Of a DNA stretch of 64,000 bases, positions 60,315-64,000 are shown in pieces. The stretch is from Sediminibacterium ginsengisoli (GTDB lineage: Bacteria; Bacteroidota; Bacteroidia; Chitinophagales; Chitinophagaceae): assembly GCF_900167075.1 (NCBI RefSeq), contig NZ_FUWH01000002.1, forward strand, positions 215,005 through 279,004, written 5' to 3'. Under the pieces are notes generated by a model that was not told the DNA's origin, made no database searches, and worked only from the letters and a program-made list of their open reading frames with translations. Position 1 is the stretch's first letter, and every line of letters starts with the position of its first letter. Position numbers and translations under genes: made by a program.

Positions 60315-60725
60315 ATGAAAACAACGCGCCTGCTTTCGATTGCAATCCTTGTGCTTGTTGCTGTATGCAACCTGTATTTCGGTGCCCGGATGATCCAGGA
60401 TCCGTCGGGAGCATCAGTTGGCCTCTCGCATACCCTGCTGAGAGGAAGCGTGTTCAATGATTTTTATATTCCGGGCTGGATACTTGTAGTAGCACTGGGC
60501 CTGTTCGCACTTTTCACGATCATACTTGTTCTGAAGAATAACCGTTATTATCCCTTTTTTATTATTGTTCAGGGAATTGTTGTGATGACCTGTGTGGTAG
60601 TACAGATGGTTATTCTGGGAAATGATAATTTCCTGCAATATTTTTTCCTGATGACCGGAATGTTCCTGATCGTGCTCGGTGCTTTCCAATACCAGTTAAA
60701 ACGTGCCAGGCTGAATAGTTTCTGA
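60315..60725 (+). CDS. Four-TM membrane protein, unknown
   Basis: 136 residues with hydrophobic segments at about 6-25, 52-75, 82-102 and 108-125 (LLSIAILVLVAVCNLYFGA; FYIPGWILVVALGLFALFTIILVL; FFIIVQGIVVMTCVVVQMVIL; FLMTGMFLIVLGAFQY). It has no known motif that I can name. It stands alone, convergent with the trehalase-like gene 3 bp away. The consistent membrane pattern supports a real gene. Confidence 0.75.
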   Translation: MKTTRLLSIAILVLVAVCNLYFGARMIQDPSGASVGLSHTLLRGSVFNDFYIPGWILVVALGLFALFTIILVLKNNRYYPFFIIVQGIVVMTCVVVQMVILGNDNFLQYFFLMTGMFLIVLGAFQYQLKRARLNSF

Positions 60726-60728
60726 GCA

Positions 60729-61709
60729 TCAGCTTTTCTGCAATTTTAGGTAAACCGATGTGGCCACAGGATCCCTGTTTTCGCTTGTGTTTGCCTGCAT
60801 CCATCTTTCCCTGATCATGACCGCCGCTGTAAGCAGGTGATAATTCATCAGACCCTTGTAGCTGATCCATTGCATTACTGCAGCAACAGGAAGTTGCTTT
60901 ATATGCGCGTCTTTGTTGAGTGTAACAGCAAGCCCATCCGCTTCAAGCAGAACTGTTTCCAGTAATTTTAAAGCTTGTTTCGCCTGTGTTCCGGACGCAA
61001 GTTTGAAGAATAACGGGTAAATACCCGCCAGTGTTAACGCTTCAGAAAACTGTTGCAACCCGAAATCATAATCTGTAAAGAAGCCACGGTCCTTGTCCCA
61101 GCAATATTGCTGTATCGTTTTTTCTCTCCGTAATATCTGGTAAAGCATCCGGTCTATCTGCTCTTTGTCGTTCTGCTCCTGGTAAACCGACAACAGTGTG
61201 GCTTCATAAAACAGCAGCAGACAGTTAAGATCAACAGGGATCGTATTAAAAAACGGATTCGGTGTTCCCTGCTGCCAGCGTTTGGTGCCTGCCCACCCGG
61301 TAGCTTCTTCAGCGGCCTGTTCATCACTAGAAGGAGGATAGCGGTTGAGAATGCAGCCGTTTGGCATGCGTACAACGCTTTTATGTACCGGCTGTTCTGT
61401 TGTTACCTGGTCGCTGCCTTCCATCCAGAAGTGATATTCTTTTTCAAGCGCAGCCTGGTATTGTGATAAAACAGATGTTTTCCGCGACTCCTGCAGAATG
61501 GAGAGGATCAGAGCGAAATACGGAGGTTGTGGATGCGCTTTATAAGGAATAAATCCATGCTGAAGAATGAGTTCTGAAAGTATATCGATTGTTTCTTCCG
61601 TCAGCGCAGATTTTCCTGTCACCTGCCAGCCCAGCATTGTAAAGTAAATATGCTGGTAACTGTTCTGCTCCCTGGTGAGAGACTGTTCGCTGGCAAGACT
61701 TACGGACAT
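60729..61709 (-). CDS. Degenerate trehalase-like (GH37-fold) protein
   Basis: 326 residues from MSVSLASEQSLTREQ, 5 bp after the upstream propeller gene's stop. It resembles the C-terminal half of family 37 trehalases by these marks: AHPQPPYFALILSI, DLNCLLLFYEATLLSVYQ, YCWDKDRGFFTDYDF, AGIYPLFFKLASGTQAKQALKLLETVLL, and QWISYKGLMNYHLLTAAVMIRERWMQ. The trehalase motif with the acid Asp (GWDFSSRW) appears as GWAGTKRW, the QWD(F/Y)PNGWAPLQ box is lost, and the terminal EKY Glu is absent. The N-terminal catalytic part is missing. I infer a pseudoenzyme or a new specificity. No signal peptide. Confidence 0.6.
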   Translation of the reverse strand: MSVSLASEQSLTREQNSYQHIYFTMLGWQVTGKSALTEETIDILSELILQHGFIPYKAHPQPPYFALILSILQESRKTSVLSQYQAALEKEYHFWMEGSDQVTTEQPVHKSVVRMPNGCILNRYPPSSDEQAAEEATGWAGTKRWQQGTPNPFFNTIPVDLNCLLLFYEATLLSVYQEQNDKEQIDRMLYQILRREKTIQQYCWDKDRGFFTDYDFGLQQFSEALTLAGIYPLFFKLASGTQAKQALKLLETVLLEADGLAVTLNKDAHIKQLPVAAVMQWISYKGLMNYHLLTAAVMIRERWMQANTSENRDPVATSVYLKLQKS

Positions 61710-61714
61710 AGCAG

Positions 61715-62836
61715 TTATTTCATTTTTAATAATTGAAGGCAAACTGGTGCCGGCAGGTTTACCTGTTGCGGCAATTGTTGCAGCAAGCCGGTTTGTTCAT
61801 CTCTTTTATAGATCACAATGTTGTTGGTCTTCTGATTGGCAACCAGCAGGAATTTTCCTTTCGGGTCGATGATGAAATTGCGCGGACCAGTGCCCGGGAT
61901 TGCCTGGTAACCCACTTTGGTAAGCAGCCCGCTTTTCTTGTCCACAGAGAAAATGGCCAGGTTGTTTTCTTCGCCGCGGTTGCTGGCGTAAAGAAAGTGG
62001 CCGTCGGGTGAAAGATGTATGTCGGCACTTCCTGGCTGACCTTTAAAATCATCCGGGTGGGTGGCGATGGTTTGCTGTTTGATCAGCCCGCCATGTATAT
62101 CTGCATATACCGTTACCGTACCGCTCAGTTCGGATATCAGGTAGACAAAACTTTTACGGGGATGAAATGCAATATGCCTCGGCCCGCTTCCTGCTTCAAC
62201 AGCTGTGCTTGATATCCGTTTCAGCGGCTCTTCCCTGTTTTCGTCAAAATGATACCTCGCTATGATATCCATTCCGAGATCAGCGGCCAGTATGTATCGC
62301 TGATCGGGTGTGATAAACGTTGAATGAACATGTGCTTTGTCCTGCCTTTTCTGATTGATACTGCTTCCCTGGTGCTGGATGAGCTGCGTGTAAGGCTGCA
62401 GGCTGCCGTTTTTGTTCAGGCGAAAAGCAGAAAGATTACCGCCGCTGTAATTGGCAGCAAACAGCCATTTGCCTTTTTTGTCGGTTGTTACAAAGCAGGG
62501 GTCATCTCCGCCACTCGGTTGTGTATTGAGTAATGTCAGCGAACCATCCGATTTGCTGAACGAAAAAGCACTTACCCGGCCCGGCTTATCCCGCCCTGTT
62601 TCATTAACCGAATAGAGATATTTACCGTTGCGCGACAATGTGATATAAGAAGGATTGGTGCAACTGTCCGTATTGCTGATCCATGTTACCGCTCCTGTTT
62701 CAGCATCAAATTTATATACATAAATACCTTTGCTTTCGTTTGCATTCGTATAAGTGCCGGCAAAAAGATAATACTGCTGTGCATTTGCCTGAAAGGTCAA
62801 TAGCACACAGGTGATAAGGAAAGCGGAAAAACGCAT
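61715..62836 (-). CDS. Exported lactonase-type seven-bladed propeller
   Basis: 373 residues from MRFSAFLITCVLLTFQANAQ (signal peptide); the frame's earlier start at 62869 lacks it. Repeats such as YITLSRNGKYLYSVNE, CFVTTDKKGKWLFAANYSGGNLSAF, RHIAFHPRKSFVYLISELSGTVTVY, IHLSPDGHFLYASNRGEENNLAIF and FIIDPKGKFLLVANQKTNNIVIY mark the 6-phosphogluconolactonase/muconate-cycloisomerase-like Lactonase family (PF10282). The exported form is unlikely to act on 6-phosphogluconolactone. It heads a two-gene run with the trehalase-like gene. Confidence 0.9.
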   Translation of the reverse strand: MRFSAFLITCVLLTFQANAQQYYLFAGTYTNANESKGIYVYKFDAETGAVTWISNTDSCTNPSYITLSRNGKYLYSVNETGRDKPGRVSAFSFSKSDGSLTLLNTQPSGGDDPCFVTTDKKGKWLFAANYSGGNLSAFRLNKNGSLQPYTQLIQHQGSSINQKRQDKAHVHSTFITPDQRYILAADLGMDIIARYHFDENREEPLKRISSTAVEAGSGPRHIAFHPRKSFVYLISELSGTVTVYADIHGGLIKQQTIATHPDDFKGQPGSADIHLSPDGHFLYASNRGEENNLAIFSVDKKSGLLTKVGYQAIPGTGPRNFIIDPKGKFLLVANQKTNNIVIYKRDEQTGLLQQLPQQVNLPAPVCLQLLKMK

Positions 62837-62927
62837 AATGCGGGATTTGAGTTGCACTAAGATAAACACTTGCCCTGTTTATCCCTATTATTTTACAAAT
62901 CCGGGCACTTTCTCCTTCCCGGATACA

Positions 62928-62961
62928 AAAAGGCGCAGACAGACATGCTGCCGCGCCTTTT
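62928..62961. terminator. Intrinsic terminator
   Basis: 9-bp perfect stem AAAAGGCGC / GCGCCTTTT with a 16-nt loop that can add an inner stem; it lies 21 bp beyond the stop of the ABC permease gene on the minus strand. Confidence 0.7.
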
Positions 62962-62982
62962 GCATTGATCATTGGCTGAGAT

Positions 62983-64000
62983 CTATTCGGTTCTGAGATT
63001 TTTAACAGGACTTGCCATGGCTGCTCTTACAGACTGAACACTGACCGTGGCAATGGCAATCAGCAATGCAGCAATACCTGCCGCAGCAAATACCCACCAG
63101 CTGATAGTGATCCGGTAATGGTAAGACTGTAACCATTTATTCATTACCCACCATGCAGCAGGAAACGCAATGATATTTGAAATGAGTACCAGCTGCAGGA
63201 ATTCACGGGAAAGCAGCTTCGTAATACCGGCAGTGCTGGCGCCAAGTATCTTACGGATGCCGATCTCTTTGGTTCTTCTCTCTGCCGTATACGCTGCGAG
63301 ACCAAACAGGCCAAGACAGGAAATGATGACAGCCAGAATCGCAAAAATGCGTGAGAGCTGGCCTACCAGCATTTCGCTTTTGAACACCGCATTGAATTGC
63401 TCATTCACAAAACGATAATCGAACGGATAGGCTGGATTGTGTTTCTTTAAGATGTTTTCTGTTACAGCCAGCATCTTTTTGGTATCTGCGTCTTTTTTGC
63501 TCCGGATATATAGGAAACGTGCAGAAGAAGGATCTGCATAAAAAATAACGGGATCGCTTTTCTGGCCATACATATCACCGTACAGGAAATCCCTGGTTAT
63601 GCCTACAACTGTCAGCTGGCGATACCCGCTTTCTGAATTGTCGGGTTTCCGGATGATCTTTCCCAGCGCGCTTCCCGGCCCCATCAATGCGGCAAATGAG
63701 GCGCTGATGATCACGTTGTTGCTGTCTGCGCCGGTTGATTCAAACGTTCTTCCTTCCTGCATCTGTATGTTTAAGGTCCGGATAAGCTCCGGACTTACAT
63801 AACGGTTGGAGATAAGGATGTCCCGGCCCGGTTCCTTGCCCTGCCATTCGAGACCGGATGTATTGTTACCTACACTGATGGTATTGAAGCTGTTCAGGCC
63901 CGCATTTTCTATATAACCGCTGTTCAGCAGGTCCTGCCTGATGGCGGTAAAGTTTTTGACCATATCGCCATGCACTTCCACAGAGAGCAGATTGTCTTTA
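62983..64000 (-). CDS. MacB/FtsX-type ABC transporter permease, N-terminus cut by the window
   Basis: About 339 residues are visible; the frame stays open to base 64000, so the start lies outside. The periplasmic core domain (MacB_PCD, about the first 190 visible residues; ISNRYVSPELIRTLNIQMQEGRTF, ALMGPGSALGKIIRKP) is followed by the FtsX domain with three TM helices and the hallmark SCLGLFGLAAYTAERRTKEIGIRKILGAS. In Bacteroidota such ~800-residue permeases come in tandem and may export peptides or siderophores; the partner ATPase is not in the window. Confidence 0.92.
   Translation of the reverse strand, partial: KDNLLSVEVHGDMVKNFTAIRQDLLNSGYIENAGLNSFNTISVGNNTSGLEWQGKEPGRDILISNRYVSPELIRTLNIQMQEGRTFESTGADSNNVIISASFAALMGPGSALGKIIRKPDNSESGYRQLTVVGITRDFLYGDMYGQKSDPVIFYADPSSARFLYIRSKKDADTKKMLAVTENILKKHNPAYPFDYRFVNEQFNAVFKSEMLVGQLSRIFAILAVIISCLGLFGLAAYTAERRTKEIGIRKILGASTAGITKLLSREFLQLVLISNIIAFPAAWWVMNKWLQSYHYRITISWWVFAAAGIAALLIAIATVSVQSVRAAMASPVKNLRTE

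Noticed and set aside
61014..61030. GGGTA-ATACCC-like string near 61.02 kb as another regulon site
   Set aside because: It lies inside a coding region and the half-sites are in the opposite order with wrong spacing.

Overview
The window looks like chromosomal DNA from a member of the Bacteroidota, most likely a Chitinophagaceae-type soil bacterium. Evidence seen directly: many exported proteins and lipoproteins, GLPGLI, DUF4954 and DUF5683 family proteins, an RND heavy-metal pump fused to its own TolC-like partner, TPR histidine kinases, and promoters built on the Bacteroidota -33 TTTG / -7 TAnnTTTG elements. I see no rRNA, tRNA, CRISPR array, insertion sequence or phage gene. Both ends cut through genes.

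Layout. 1-6.6 kb: end of an outer-membrane protein gene, a small exported protein, a CzcA-type pump fused to an outer-membrane-factor domain, and its lipoprotein adaptor, closed by a 20-bp-arm terminator. 6.7-9.5 kb: LytTR response regulator and LytS-type kinase (overlapping by 4 bp) behind two small membrane proteins. 9.6-18.4 kb: housekeeping (ispH, aconitase, kdsA, an SDR dehydrogenase) with DUF1080, WYL regulator/DinB and a small patch of intergenic repeats. 18.5-27.4 kb: envelope and signalling cluster with a beta-propeller protein, NarL-type regulator, TPR protein, MORN/zinc-knuckle protein, TPR histidine kinase and lipoprotein. 27.4-33.6 kb: dapB, DUF5683, parB, parA, a metallo-beta-lactamase-fold hydrolase, a metallophosphoesterase and an OmpW/PorT-like barrel. 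33.6-44.1 kb: DUF4954-glmS pair, lipoprotein, M14 peptidase, ABC-F protein. 44.2-51.1 kb: VOC/AraC pair, FKBP, GLPGLI plus outer-membrane receptor pair, MgtE, SET protein. 51.2-56 kb: tetR-emrA-emrB-tolC drug-efflux operon with a clear operator. 56.1-64 kb: bestrophin, GH1 beta-glucosidase, a DUF3472-FKBP fusion, a degenerate trehalase-like protein, a lactonase-type propeller and a MacB/FtsX-type permease running off the window.

The most interesting signal is regulatory. The palindrome ATACCC-N6-GGGTAT lies in the two divergent intergenic regions of the 21-27 kb cluster, each copy 21-22 bp from a -7 box, with mirror symmetry for both divergent promoters. It links the beta-propeller, TPR/MORN, TPR-kinase and lipoprotein genes into one likely regulon, probably driven by the NarL-type regulator encoded beside them. 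That regulator is itself preceded by a 14-bp-arm hairpin ending one base before its start codon. I suggest this as an undescribed envelope-sensing two-component system; its signal is unknown.

Other points: four genes whose -7 box ends exactly 4 nt before ATG (likely leaderless mRNAs), a TetR operator lying between the -33 and -7 boxes, a trehalase-fold protein that seems to lack its catalytic residues, and a peptidyl-prolyl isomerase fused to a DUF3472 module.
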